Assembly: GCA_007695035.1 (NCBI GenBank)
Contig: REEO01000024.1
Location: 1-48,786, forward strand
DNA: 48,786 nt
Direction: 5' to 3'
Source: Saprospirales bacterium
Lineage (GTDB): Bacteria > Bacteroidota > Bacteroidia > Chitinophagales > Saprospiraceae
Each line of letters begins with the position of its first letter. The first letter of the stretch is position 1. Under the pieces are notes generated by a model. That model had not been told where the DNA came from. It ran no database searches and was given only the letters and a program-made list of their open reading frames with translations. Position numbers and translations under genes: made by a program. Positions 26,107-34,783 of the stretch are shown here, one piece after another.

Positions 26107-28095
26107 TCAATCATTTAGTTGCCAGCGGAGTTTCAGACGCCATTGGAGGTCGGGTAGGGGGTAGCCGTCAAATTGGTAGTCGATGCGGTCGGTGAATATG
26201 TAGCCGAAATTTTCAAATCGCAGGATTGCGTCAAAAGATTGGATGCGAACGGCGAGCCAGGGTTCTGCCCGGAAGGTATCGTCCAAATCCCGGTCGGAGA
26301 GTGTGAAGTTTCCAATGGCGGGGAAGTAACGGCTGGCACTGTATCCGCGGAAAAACAATCCATCCAAACCTACCTGGTACTCGAGTGCTTCATCAAATAA
26401 AGTTGCGGTGACTGCCACGCGCTGCTTAAAATACAGGGACGGCATGGCCAGTTCTCGTCTGCTCTGCTGTTGCCAGGCAAAGTGGGAATGCAGAATAATT
26501 GGCCCCAAATCGGGTTTGAAAGTCGCTCTTAACTGTGGGATGGCCAGTGTTTCATCGACGTAGTTGCTTTTGCCATCCTCCTCAAAAAAAGGCAAATTGA
26601 AAAGCAGGTGCTGGCGAAAACCAGCCCTCAAATTGAGTCGTTTCCATTCAATTCCCCCACCCAGAACTGTGTGAGTGAATGCCGGAAGGTCGTTGTTGTA
26701 CACGAATCCCTCCGCTGATGGAAAGCGGGTTTCGATCAGGGAAGGACCCCTTCTCAGGTAATCGAGCTCACCGAAGAAGCTCAATTCATCGCCCTCCAAA
26801 CCGGCCCTGGCATTTAAAAAAACATCTCCGGCCGCATCACCCATGATGCCAAGTTCCCCGGAGGCTTCTATGAAAAAGAGATCACCGGGACTCAATCCCG
26901 CATTGGCTGACAAAAACCATTCGGTGCTTCTAAATGATTCGGGGTCAAACCGGACGTTGTGACGCGCCCAGCGCAAATTGACAGACAGGTAGTTGGAAAC
27001 GCGTTCGCGCTCAAAATTGAAAATGTCTCCAATGGTCACTCCTATCCGCTGTTCTGTGGTTCCCACCTCCATGAATCGCCTGAAACCGCTGTTTACCTGA
27101 AAAAATTCACCGTAGTAATCCGGATTGGGACTGGTGTCGGTGTAGCGGAAAAATCGATTTCCAAAAGACATGTAGTGATTGGCGTAAAGAGGCAGTCGGA
27201 GTCCGAAAAGTTCTGCTTCTCGAATGAGCCGGTAATTGGAGAAGTACACTGCGCGGTGTTGTTGTCTGCTCTCCGCATTTTCTGAAAAAACGGGAATTAG
27301 GGTGCGGTCGTCCTCGAAAAATTCACCCCGGAAAAGGGTGTCGGTCGTTATGCCCCCATTTTCCCAGGCGAGAACAGCATTGGATAAAAAGGTAGCAAAG
27401 TTGTGCCACTTGCCGTCCTCACTGCTGTTTGAAAGAGAGGCAGAAATGTAGGTTTGAAAGTTGCGCTGGCGGTTGTAATTGCCCTGGTGATTGATCCTCC
27501 GGTAATCGATAGAGATGTTTACCCCATCGTCAAATCCAGTGCTGAACATCGCCCGGGTGGTGTTTTCATCCTGAACGGGACCCTGGGCGTACATCAGATT
27601 GGAGTAGGGGCGGTATTGGTGGTAGTACCTCTGGTCCTCTATTTTATTCCAATAAAACCGATAGTCGTCAATTCCCGTCCTAAATCCTATCTCCCGGTCC
27701 GGCTCCAAAATCATGGGGCGAGTCGGTCCACCGAGATGGCCGGTGGTAGCCTGTTCCCATCCACCGCCTCTCGCAGGGTCAAAATGCAGATCTCTATTGC
27801 GGTAGGGTTGGTCCAGAAGGTCGTGCCTTTGAAAAGGTTGATCAAACTTGAAGTACATGACGTATTGGGTATCTGGTTCCACTTGCCGGTCAATGGGAGG
27901 AATCGTATCGTTTTCTGTCTGCGTCTCTCTGCTTGTGTCCACCGGATCCCATGCAGGAGCCTGAGGTCTATCCTGTCCTGTCAGCAGCAGTGGAATGACC
28001 AGCAGGGCTGTGATGGTGAAAAAACAGCGAAACAAGTGCTTTGATTTTAATTGGGAGGTTTTTAGCACATCATGCCCGATTTTAAAACTGTTCAA
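26107..28095 (-). CDS. Putative porin (Porin_10-like outer-membrane barrel)
   Basis: The 662-residue protein has a basic N-terminus and a hydrophobic signal segment (about residues 24-41, ending LTGQ). A Pro/Thr-rich linker follows, then a long barrel with many aromatic strands (YVMYFKFDQPF, RFYWNKIEDQRYYHQYRPYSNLMYAQG, and the final LQWRLKLRWQLND). The conserved early segment YSNLMYAQGPVQDENTT is typical of the Bacteroidota putative porin family PF14121. It likely forms a diffusion channel in the outer membrane; the solute is unknown. Its ATG lies 19 bases after the fabI stop, so it appears to be the last gene of a recN-fabI-porin unit. Its stop faces the end of the giant gene, 183 bases away. 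Confidence 0.85.
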   Translation of the reverse strand: MNSFKIGHDVLKTSQLKSKHLFRCFFTITALLVIPLLLTGQDRPQAPAWDPVDTSRETQTENDTIPPIDRQVEPDTQYVMYFKFDQPFQRHDLLDQPYRNRDLHFDPARGGGWEQATTGHLGGPTRPMILEPDREIGFRTGIDDYRFYWNKIEDQRYYHQYRPYSNLMYAQGPVQDENTTRAMFSTGFDDGVNISIDYRRINHQGNYNRQRNFQTYISASLSNSSEDGKWHNFATFLSNAVLAWENGGITTDTLFRGEFFEDDRTLIPVFSENAESRQQHRAVYFSNYRLIREAELFGLRLPLYANHYMSFGNRFFRYTDTSPNPDYYGEFFQVNSGFRRFMEVGTTEQRIGVTIGDIFNFERERVSNYLSVNLRWARHNVRFDPESFRSTEWFLSANAGLSPGDLFFIEASGELGIMGDAAGDVFLNARAGLEGDELSFFGELDYLRRGPSLIETRFPSAEGFVYNNDLPAFTHTVLGGGIEWKRLNLRAGFRQHLLFNLPFFEEDGKSNYVDETLAIPQLRATFKPDLGPIILHSHFAWQQQSRRELAMPSLYFKQRVAVTATLFDEALEYQVGLDGLFFRGYSASRYFPAIGNFTLSDRDLDDTFRAEPWLAVRIQSFDAILRFENFGYIFTDRIDYQFDGYPLPDLQWRLKLRWQLND

Positions 28096-28114
28096 TGGGT
28101 CTGGAATTTACTGG

Positions 28115-28924
28115 TCAATCAGCGTCATCCATTACAGCGGGATTAATTCCCATTGCCGAATAACCACCGTCGTGAAACAAATTCTGCATGGTGATTTTTC
28201 TACTTAGGTCCGAGAATAAAAACACGCAGTAATCGGCGCATTCATCTGCGGTGGCATTGCCGAGGGGTGACATCTCCTCTGCGTAGTCAAAAAACTGCTT
28301 AAAGCCCTTTACGCCACTGCCGGCTGTGGTCCAGGTAGGTGACTGGCTGATGGTATTTACCCGCACCTTTTTACGGTCGCCAAAGTGGTAGCCGAAGCTC
28401 CGAGCTATGGATTCCAACAATGCTTTGGCCTCCGCCATTTCATTGTAATCGGGAAAGACACGCTGCGCTGCTATATAGCTCAATGCCAGAATGGAACCCC
28501 ATTCGTTCATGGCGTCTTTCTTCAAAAGGGCTTGCATGAGTTTATGGAAGGAGAGGGCTGATATGTCCAGTGTTTTCAACATCCAGTCGTGCTTGAGATT
28601 GGTATATTCCCGTTTTTTTCGCACATTCAGCGACATGCCGATGGAGTGCAGCACAAAATCGAGCTTCCCGCCTAACTTTTCTACCGACTGATCAATGAGT
28701 TGGTCGAGGTCTTCTATACTGGTGGCATCTGCCGGAATAACCTCAGCATTGAGTTTTTCTCCCAGGGTTTGAATTTTTCCAAATCTGAGTGCGACGGGTG
28801 CATTGGTCAGGGTGATTTTTGCACCTTCTGCTACGCAGTGTTCCGCTACTTTCCAGGCAATGGATTGGTCATCCAAAGCGCCAAAAATTATTCCTCTTTT
28901 ACCTTGTAATAAGTTGTGAGCCAT
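28115..28924 (-). CDS. fabI: Enoyl-[acyl-carrier-protein] reductase (NADH)
   Basis: This enzyme carries out the last reduction of each fatty-acid elongation cycle in the cytoplasm, converting trans-2-enoyl-ACP to acyl-ACP. The 269 residues form a short-chain dehydrogenase-type Rossmann fold. The atypical cofactor loop GALDDQSIAWKVA near residues 15-27 and the FabI catalytic spacing Tyr150-x9-Tyr160-x6-Lys167 (as in E. coli Tyr146/Tyr156/Lys163) separate it from ordinary SDRs. SQSPTWTTAGSG near 205 is in the substrate-loop region, where FabI often has GP(I/V)KTLAA, so it is of the Bacteroidota variety. It starts six bases after the recN stop and probably shares its transcript. Confidence 0.96.
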   Translation of the reverse strand: MAHNLLQGKRGIIFGALDDQSIAWKVAEHCVAEGAKITLTNAPVALRFGKIQTLGEKLNAEVIPADATSIEDLDQLIDQSVEKLGGKLDFVLHSIGMSLNVRKKREYTNLKHDWMLKTLDISALSFHKLMQALLKKDAMNEWGSILALSYIAAQRVFPDYNEMAEAKALLESIARSFGYHFGDRKKVRVNTISQSPTWTTAGSGVKGFKQFFDYAEEMSPLGNATADECADYCVFLFSDLSRKITMQNLFHDGGYSAMGINPAVMDDAD

Positions 28925-28930
28925 ATTTTA

Positions 28931-30592
28931 TCAATTATTCGTTTCTAATAATTCCCTTGCATTTTGCAGTGCTGCCTGACCGGGTGGGTCCGAACTCAGC
29001 ATCACTGCTATATGGTAAAGTCGATCTTCTCCATTTAACTGCTTGAGGTGTGTCTGAGTGTGTTTTGCACCGCTCTTTTTATATATGAAAAAGTGGTTGG
29101 AGCCACAGGCAGCTACCTGGGGGGAGTGTGTAATGACGATCACCTGGTGTTCAGAAGCCGTTTTTTTCAAAATGCGTCCCATCTTTAGTGCCACATCTCC
29201 ACTTACTCCCGAATCTATCTCATCAAATATCAAAGTGGGCAGGTGAACCCTGCCAGCAATAATGGATTTTATCGCTAGATTCAACCTGCTGATCTCACCG
29301 CCGCTCGCCACATCTCTGAGGTTTTTAAAATCTACCCCCTTGTTGGCTGAAAAGAGGAATTCGACCTCATCCATGCCATCTGCACGGGGTTCGCCGAATG
29401 GAGTTAGTGAGATTTTCAAGCGCGCATGAGGCATGGAAAGGGTCTGGAGAATTTTCATAGTCTCTTTCTCCATATTGCCCGCCGCCTTTTTTCGTTTGTC
29501 CCTCAGTTTGTCTGCACTCGCCAGCAGTTTCTTCCTGCATGACGCCAGTTCTTCCTCCAGGGCTGCAATTTCCTCCGAAACCGAGTCGAAGGACTTGAGT
29601 TTTTCCTCCAAATCTGCTTGAAGTGCGATCAACTCACCCTCACTTTCCACCTGGTGCTTGTTAATCAACCGTATCAACTCGTCGAGTCGCTGGCGGGTGG
29701 TTTCGACTTCACCGGGATTGTATTCCATTTGTTCGTTAAGCAGGGAGGCCTCTCTCGAAATGTCGCTCAATTCCACAGCGGCAGATTCCAGTCTTTCTGC
29801 CAGCGATTTTATCTCCTGGTTCATATTGGAAAAAGCGCGCATTTCTCTGAGCAGTTCATTCAATCGCTCCTCCAGGGATGCTGGAGAATTGTCCACCGCA
29901 GACTCAACCTTGCTGAGGGCGTGTTTGATGCCCTCAAAATTTTCCAGGGTGTGCAATCGCTCTTCCAGTTCCTCTTTTTCACCCTCCCGGAGACCAAACT
30001 CCTGAAGCTCTTCACATTGAAAAGCCACAAAATCGTGTTCTTTGGTCGCCTCCGCTTCCCGAAGCTTTAGTTTTTCCAGTGCTTTTTTCTTCGATTGCCA
30101 TGTGTTGAAAATTTCGCTGTAATCTCGTAGTGTTTTTTCATTGTCTCCCATGGCATCGACCAGACTGAGTTGGTAGTTTTGCTGATAAATGTCCAGACTT
30201 GAGAACTGTTGATGCAGATCCACAAGCAGGGAACTTATCTGTTGCAAAAGGCTGAGTCGGGTAGGGGTGTCGTTTACAAAAGCCCGCGACTTCCCGGCGG
30301 GTAGAATTTCGCGCCTGAGTATCATTTCCGTTGAAAAATCGAGGTCGTTTTCCTCCAGAATGGGTTTTAGGTTGTCATCAGCGAGCTGAAAAACGGCCTC
30401 CACCACGCATTTTTCATCCGGATTTCTTAGAACTCCGAGGTCGGCCCGCTGACCGAGTACGAGACCCAGTGCACCTAGCAAAATGGACTTTCCGGCTCCG
30501 GTTTCCCCGGTGAGCACATTGAGGCCCTCCGAGGGCTGGAGTTCCAACCGGTCAATAATGGCGTAATTCTTTATGCTTAGACTCTTCAGCAT
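28931..30592 (-). CDS. recN: DNA repair protein RecN
   Basis: RecN is an SMC-like ATPase acting at DNA double-strand breaks. The 553-residue protein has a Walker A motif GETGAGKS at residues 29-36 inside LNVLTGETGAGKSILL, a long central coiled-coil region (about 150-370, rich in Glu, Lys and Leu heptads), and an ABC-type signature and Walker B near the C-terminus (LIFDEIDSGVSGDVA). A VITHSPQVAACG switch segment follows. Length is as usual for the family. A TACTTTTG promoter box lies 18 bases upstream. The following fabI gene starts six bases after its stop; that link between repair and lipid synthesis looks like plain gene packing. Confidence 0.96.
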   Translation of the reverse strand: MLKSLSIKNYAIIDRLELQPSEGLNVLTGETGAGKSILLGALGLVLGQRADLGVLRNPDEKCVVEAVFQLADDNLKPILEENDLDFSTEMILRREILPAGKSRAFVNDTPTRLSLLQQISSLLVDLHQQFSSLDIYQQNYQLSLVDAMGDNEKTLRDYSEIFNTWQSKKKALEKLKLREAEATKEHDFVAFQCEELQEFGLREGEKEELEERLHTLENFEGIKHALSKVESAVDNSPASLEERLNELLREMRAFSNMNQEIKSLAERLESAAVELSDISREASLLNEQMEYNPGEVETTRQRLDELIRLINKHQVESEGELIALQADLEEKLKSFDSVSEEIAALEEELASCRKKLLASADKLRDKRKKAAGNMEKETMKILQTLSMPHARLKISLTPFGEPRADGMDEVEFLFSANKGVDFKNLRDVASGGEISRLNLAIKSIIAGRVHLPTLIFDEIDSGVSGDVALKMGRILKKTASEHQVIVITHSPQVAACGSNHFFIYKKSGAKHTQTHLKQLNGEDRLYHIAVMLSSDPPGQAALQNARELLETNN

Positions 30593-30609
30593 TTGCGCAG
30601 ATTGTGGGG

Positions 30610-30617
30610 CAAAAGTA
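30610..30617 (-). promoter_or_regulatory. -7 box for recN-fabI-porin
   Basis: The minus strand reads TACTTTTG followed by CCC, a full TAnnTTTG match 18 bases before the recN ATG. No TTTG at the expected -33 distance. Confidence 0.45.
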
Positions 30618-30764
30618 AGGAAAAAGAATAGATGCGGGCAGTCCGGTGAACTCTTTCTGCTGCAAATGAGGTGAAAGTGCGGTGGAGTGGGAAATTGAAG
30701 GTGACATCCTCAGCCCAAATCAGTCCCAGGTCCCAATGGTCAAAATAGAAGGTGTTCGTGGCTG

Positions 30765-31130
30765 TCAGGCGCTGCGCAAAATCTTTTCCATCTTGCGCCC
30801 TTTGGCCAGCTCATCGACCAGTTTGTCCAGGTACCTTACCTGGCGCGTGAGCGGGGTTTCAATGTCCTCGATTCGATAGCCGCAGATGACCCCTTTGATG
30901 AGCGGCACATTGGGGTTCAGTTTAGCCCTTTCAAAAAAAGTCTGGAAGTTCACCTTTTCATCGATTAACTCCCGCTGTTTTTCGCTGTTAAATCCGGTGA
31001 GCCACTGAATGACCTCTTGCAATTCCTCTTCGGTCCTGCCCTTGCGCTCTACCTTGTTGACGTAGTGCGGATAAACCGACGCAAAGGTCATTTTTGCCAT
31101 TTGTTCATCGTGTTTTGGAGTGGTTGTCAT
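30765..31130 (-). CDS. DUF2200 family protein
   Basis: The 121-residue soluble protein matches the DUF2200 family: FASVYPHYVNKVERKGRTEEEL, then VIQWLTGFN, INEKVNFQTFFE-like and ICGYRIEDIETPLTRQVRYLDKLVDELAKGRKM. Members are small, widely distributed and have no established function; the lysine- and arginine-rich helical C-terminus could bind nucleic acid, but that is speculation. The first ten residues before Met14 (MTTTPKHDEQ) may or may not be translated. It stands alone between recN and fhs. Confidence 0.85.
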   Translation of the reverse strand: MTTTPKHDEQMAKMTFASVYPHYVNKVERKGRTEEELQEVIQWLTGFNSEKQRELIDEKVNFQTFFERAKLNPNVPLIKGVICGYRIEDIETPLTRQVRYLDKLVDELAKGRKMEKILRSA

Positions 31131-31461
31131 ACGTTAATTTTTAGTAGGCTAAAATGCCGAATTGTGGTTTTTTTGCTTTAATTTTGAAAAGATGAGGCTT
31201 TTGGTTGATTTGAATGGTATAAGCAGAATATCATTTTATAATTTTTAAGGCCAAATTATGATCTAGGCACCTGGTATGAACAGAAATGAAGCAGGGAAAT
31301 GGATTTAACTCAGACGACCTCTATATGGGGTGTACACGTTTTTCATATATCTTCGCGAGACCATTATAAATCGGATATGGTAAAAAAGCCTGCCAACTCC
31401 TTACAGGTAGTTTTACCCCCACCTTGCAAAAACCCAAAACCCAGTAAACCCTTAGGCCCGT
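31131..31461. other. Intergenic region without a recognisable gene
   Basis: These 331 bases between the fhs stop and the DUF2200 start hold AT-rich sequence and short plus-strand frames with no family resemblance. I see no repeat, terminator or RNA gene. Confidence 0.5.
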
Positions 31462-33129
31462 CTAAAACAAGCCGCTTATCTTCCCATCCTCGTCAATATC
31501 GATACCTTCCGCCGCCGGAGTGGCAGGAAGGCCTGGCATCCGCATGATGTCGCCGGTGATCGGCACCAGAAAACCTGCGCCGGCTGCGATTTCAATCTCC
31601 CTTACCGTTACCACAAAATCCTTTGGGCGTCCCAGTAAAGCGGGATTGTCACTGAGGGATTTTTGGGTTTTGGCTATACAGACGGGGAGGTGTTGGAGGC
31701 CGAGGCGCTCGATTTTCCGGAGGTTGTTTTTGGCTTTTTTGGTGTAATCGATGGCTGCTGCACCGTAGATTCGAGTGGCTACCTTTCGAATTTTTTCCTC
31801 CACTGGTTCGTCCCATTGGTAAATGGGTTTGAAATGGGGTTGGTCCTGGTCAACGACCTCCGCTACTTCACGGGCGAGATCTGTCCCACCTTCTCCGCCT
31901 TTACCCCAGATGTCTGCAATTACGGCTTTTACTCCCAGTTCGCTGCACTTTTGTTTTATGGCCTGGTGTTCATCCTCCGTATCTAAGGTGAATGCATTGA
32001 TGGCCACCACCGGGGTGACGTTAAAGGCTTTGATGTTTTCAAGGTGTTTTTCCAGGTTTTCAAGTCCTTTCTTCACGGCTTCGGTATTGGGCGCGTTCAA
32101 TTCTTTTAATGAAACCCCTCCGTGGTATTTCAGCGCTCTGATGGTAGCTACCAGTACGACAGCGCTTGGGGACAGTCCCGCACTCTGGCATTTGATATCG
32201 AAAAATTTCTCGGCTCCGAGGTCAAAACCAAATCCGGCTTCGGTGACCACGTATTTGCTCAATGAGAGTCCCATCTTGGTAGCAATTACGCTGTTGGTCC
32301 CTTGTGCGATGTTTGCAAAAGGTCCTCCGTGGATGATGGCCGGGGTGTGTTCAAGGGTTTGGACCAAATTGGGTTTGATGGCGTCCTTCATCAGGGCGGC
32401 CATGGCACCCTGGGCGTTGAGGTCCCTGGCGTAAATGGGCTTTTTGTCAAAAGTGAATCCGACAAAAATATTGCCCAGGCGCTTTTTCAAATCGCTCAGG
32501 TCGTTGGCCAGACAGAGAATGGCCATGATCTCTGAAGCGGCTGTAATGTCAAATCCCGTCTCCCGCGGAATACCGGAGCCGGTACCTCCCAGTCCTACTA
32601 CGGTGTTTCGCAGTGCCCGGTCGTTCATGTCCATCACCCTTTTCCACAATACGGTGCGGGGGTCGATATTCAGACTGCGGGTTTTGCTTTGGATGTTGTT
32701 ATCGATAAGGGCGGAAAGCAGGTTGTGGGCTTTTTCAATGGCTGAAAAATCGCCGGTGAAGTGCAGGTTAATATCCTCCATGGGGACTACCTGGGAGTAA
32801 CCGCCTCCGGTAGCACCTCCCTTAATTCCAAATACAGGACCCAGGGAGGGTTCGCGCAAAACTACAGTGGTCGGTTTGCCGATTTTGTTCAGTCCCTGGC
32901 TCAAACCGATGCTCATCGTCGTTTTTCCCTCACCTGCCGGGGTGGGGGATATGGCTGAGACCAAAATGAGCTTGCTCTCTCCGACTTTTTTATCATCAAT
33001 CAGATGCAGGGGCAGCTTTGCTTTGTGCTTGCCGATGAGTTCTATGTCGCTCTCTTTCAGATTGAGCTTTTCAGCTATTTGGCCGATGTGGACCATAGGT
33101 GTTTTCCGGGCTATATCGATATCGTTCAT
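31462..33129 (-). CDS. fhs: Formate--tetrahydrofolate ligase
   Basis: This ATP-dependent cytoplasmic enzyme joins formate to tetrahydrofolate, giving 10-formyl-THF for one-carbon metabolism. The 555 residues match the usual ~555-560. The N-terminal PTPAGEGKTTMSIGLSQGL is the P-loop (about residues 64-82), and the family signatures LREPSLGPVFGIKGGATGGGY-like (near 95-115) and AIIHGGPFANIAQGTNS (near 265-282) are intact. The C-terminus FLVPITGDIMRMPGLPATPAAEGID is also as expected. The -7 region upstream (TATATTCG) departs from consensus. No folate partner gene is adjacent, so it appears to be a monocistronic gene. Confidence 0.97.
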   Translation of the reverse strand: MNDIDIARKTPMVHIGQIAEKLNLKESDIELIGKHKAKLPLHLIDDKKVGESKLILVSAISPTPAGEGKTTMSIGLSQGLNKIGKPTTVVLREPSLGPVFGIKGGATGGGYSQVVPMEDINLHFTGDFSAIEKAHNLLSALIDNNIQSKTRSLNIDPRTVLWKRVMDMNDRALRNTVVGLGGTGSGIPRETGFDITAASEIMAILCLANDLSDLKKRLGNIFVGFTFDKKPIYARDLNAQGAMAALMKDAIKPNLVQTLEHTPAIIHGGPFANIAQGTNSVIATKMGLSLSKYVVTEAGFGFDLGAEKFFDIKCQSAGLSPSAVVLVATIRALKYHGGVSLKELNAPNTEAVKKGLENLEKHLENIKAFNVTPVVAINAFTLDTEDEHQAIKQKCSELGVKAVIADIWGKGGEGGTDLAREVAEVVDQDQPHFKPIYQWDEPVEEKIRKVATRIYGAAAIDYTKKAKNNLRKIERLGLQHLPVCIAKTQKSLSDNPALLGRPKDFVVTVREIEIAAGAGFLVPITGDIMRMPGLPATPAAEGIDIDEDGKISGLF

Positions 33130-33659
33130 AAAGGTCGTTTTTTTTTGAGGCCCGAATATATTGCTTTCTCATAAAACCAGCCAGGTTTTTAATGTGATTT
33201 TTTGCAAAGGAACGGTTTGCCCGAACTCCACGGGATTCCAGGGCATAAGTATTCGGGCAGGTCGTGGGGTTTCTCTGAAGGGATGTGGATAAATTATTGA
33301 GGAGAGTTGATCGAATGGACGTCCCCTAAGTTTTTTCTGCTGGTCTTTGGACCATCCAGGAATGGTGAATGCGCAGGAGATTTTGGAGCGAAGCTTCAGC
33401 AAATTTTTCAAGGGTTAGAAATCTACCGTAATTCTGTAGTGAAAATTAATGAATTGAAGGGATGGAAAGGTTTTGAAAAAGGACAAATTGTATTTGGAGT
33501 AGGGTCTCATTGGGTTTATCGAGGTTTCAATGCGTATGGAACCCGTGTAGTCCTAATAATACATTTATATCGTGACTCAGGCAATGAAGGAGTTGGGTTC
33601 ACGCGGGTCTTTTAGGCTGTTAAAGGTGGTTGTTGAGACTTAATCTCTGGAGTTCCACA
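33130..33659. other. Intergenic region with only doubtful short frames
   Basis: This 530-base stretch lies between the fhs start and the end of the Crp/Fnr gene. A plus-strand frame at 33307-33615 (102 codons) and an overlapping minus-strand frame (33169-33411) have no recognisable domain, and they overlap each other, so at most one is real. The upstream fhs promoter should lie within about 100 bases of 33130. No repeats were seen. Confidence 0.45.
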
Positions 33660-34325
33660 TCAAATCTCTAATTTTTTCAACACAATGGTATTTCTGCGGA
33701 GTTCAATAATGCCTCGGCTCTCCATGGTCTTCAAAAGCCTGGATACAGATTCGCGGGCAGTGTTGAGTTCTTCTGCAATTTGTTGATGTGTGATGTTTAT
33801 GCTGAGGTTGTTGATTGCCTCGGATTTTTTTCGCAAAAATGCCATCAGCCGCTGGTCCAACTTTTTAAAGGCAACATCGTCCAGAGTGAGAATTAATTCT
33901 CTGAAGCGCTCCTCGTAGGTTGAGAGAATGAATTGATTCCACTTCAGGTACTTTTTTTGCCACAATTCCATGTATTCCACTGGTATGCCAATCAATTCTG
34001 AATCATCCTCTGCGATCGCGAAAAACGGACTTGGGGCAAGGGACATACAGCAACTGACCGATACCGCACAAGACTCTCCGGGATACAGGTGATAGAGATA
34101 CAACTCCCTGCCATCCTCAAACTGCCGGCTGACCTTTATACTGCCTTCGAGCAGCAGGGGGATTTGGTTGATGTAGGTGCCGTAATTAATCAGAATTTCA
34201 CCCCGCGAAATGTGCATGTGGCGGCCCACTTGCATAATCTCTTCCAAAAGTCTTTTGTCATCCAACCGCGGAAAATACTTTATCAAATCTTCTTTCATGT
34301 CCTTTAGTTGCTGTTTGAAAACCAT
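33660..34325 (-). CDS. Crp/Fnr family transcriptional regulator
   Basis: The 221-residue protein has an N-terminal cyclic-nucleotide-binding fold (about residues 25-130, including RGEILINYGTYINQIPLLLEGSIKVSRQ). A C-terminal winged helix (about 150-215) carries the recognition segment THQQIAEELNTARESVSRLLKTME. Three cysteines (86, 92 and 93; ESCAVSVSCCM) sit in the effector domain, a pattern seen in Bacteroidota Crp/Fnr regulators that suggests redox or metal sensing rather than cAMP; this is an inference. A second possible start is Met10 (34298). It lies 28 bases after the DUF983 gene and two genes after leuS, so the three probably share a transcript. The target genes are unknown. Confidence 0.9.
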   Translation of the reverse strand: MVFKQQLKDMKEDLIKYFPRLDDKRLLEEIMQVGRHMHISRGEILINYGTYINQIPLLLEGSIKVSRQFEDGRELYLYHLYPGESCAVSVSCCMSLAPSPFFAIAEDDSELIGIPVEYMELWQKKYLKWNQFILSTYEERFRELILTLDDVAFKKLDQRLMAFLRKKSEAINNLSINITHQQIAEELNTARESVSRLLKTMESRGIIELRRNTIVLKKLEI

Positions 34326-34353
34326 GTGCGGTAAGGGATGTACGCCGGTCTTG

Positions 34354-34761
34354 TCAATGGTCCTTTTCCGGTTTCGGTTCTTGTTGCTTGAGCGACCTGT
34401 TGGGGTCGTAGTGAACGAAGAGATTGATCCAAACAGACCTCGCCAGCCTGAAAATCAATCCGTACAACATCCCAGTAAGAATAACAATGATGATAAAGGA
34501 GGGAATGATATCGAAACCAAATGCGAAGAACAAAATGGCAAAACCCGTCAGTACAATTGCAGAGCTGATCATGTATGCGATGTACATAGCCCCCCAGTAA
34601 AAACCGGGTTCGATGACGTAGGGCTGACCACAGGCAGGGCAGTGGTCGTACATGGTAAACACTTTTTTAAACTCGCTCAAACGAGTGGGGTAGAGGTCCC
34701 CTTTGTGACACTTTGGACACTTAAAATTAAATATGCTGTAGAATTTGTTGCCTTCTTTCAT
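34354..34761 (-). CDS. DUF983 family zinc-ribbon membrane protein
   Basis: A 135-residue inner-membrane protein. Two CxxC pairs (Cys15/Cys18 in CPKCHKG and Cys41/Cys44 in CPACG) form a zinc-ribbon-like N-terminal part. GFYWGAMYIAYMISSAIVL starts the first of two membrane helices (about 55-105), and a basic/Pro tail ends the protein. This matches the DUF983 family; its role is not firmly established, though some members sit near respiratory-oxidase genes. It starts 22 bases after leuS and ends 28 bases before the Crp/Fnr gene. Confidence 0.88.
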   Translation of the reverse strand: MKEGNKFYSIFNFKCPKCHKGDLYPTRLSEFKKVFTMYDHCPACGQPYVIEPGFYWGAMYIAYMISSAIVLTGFAILFFAFGFDIIPSFIIIVILTGMLYGLIFRLARSVWINLFVHYDPNRSLKQQEPKPEKDH

Positions 34762-34783
34762 CGGTCTAATTAACTTTTAAAAA

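Noticed and set aside
33307-33615. 102-codon plus-strand frame
   Set aside because: No recognisable family, overlaps another minus-strand frame and lacks an upstream promoter; kept only as a note in the gap entry.
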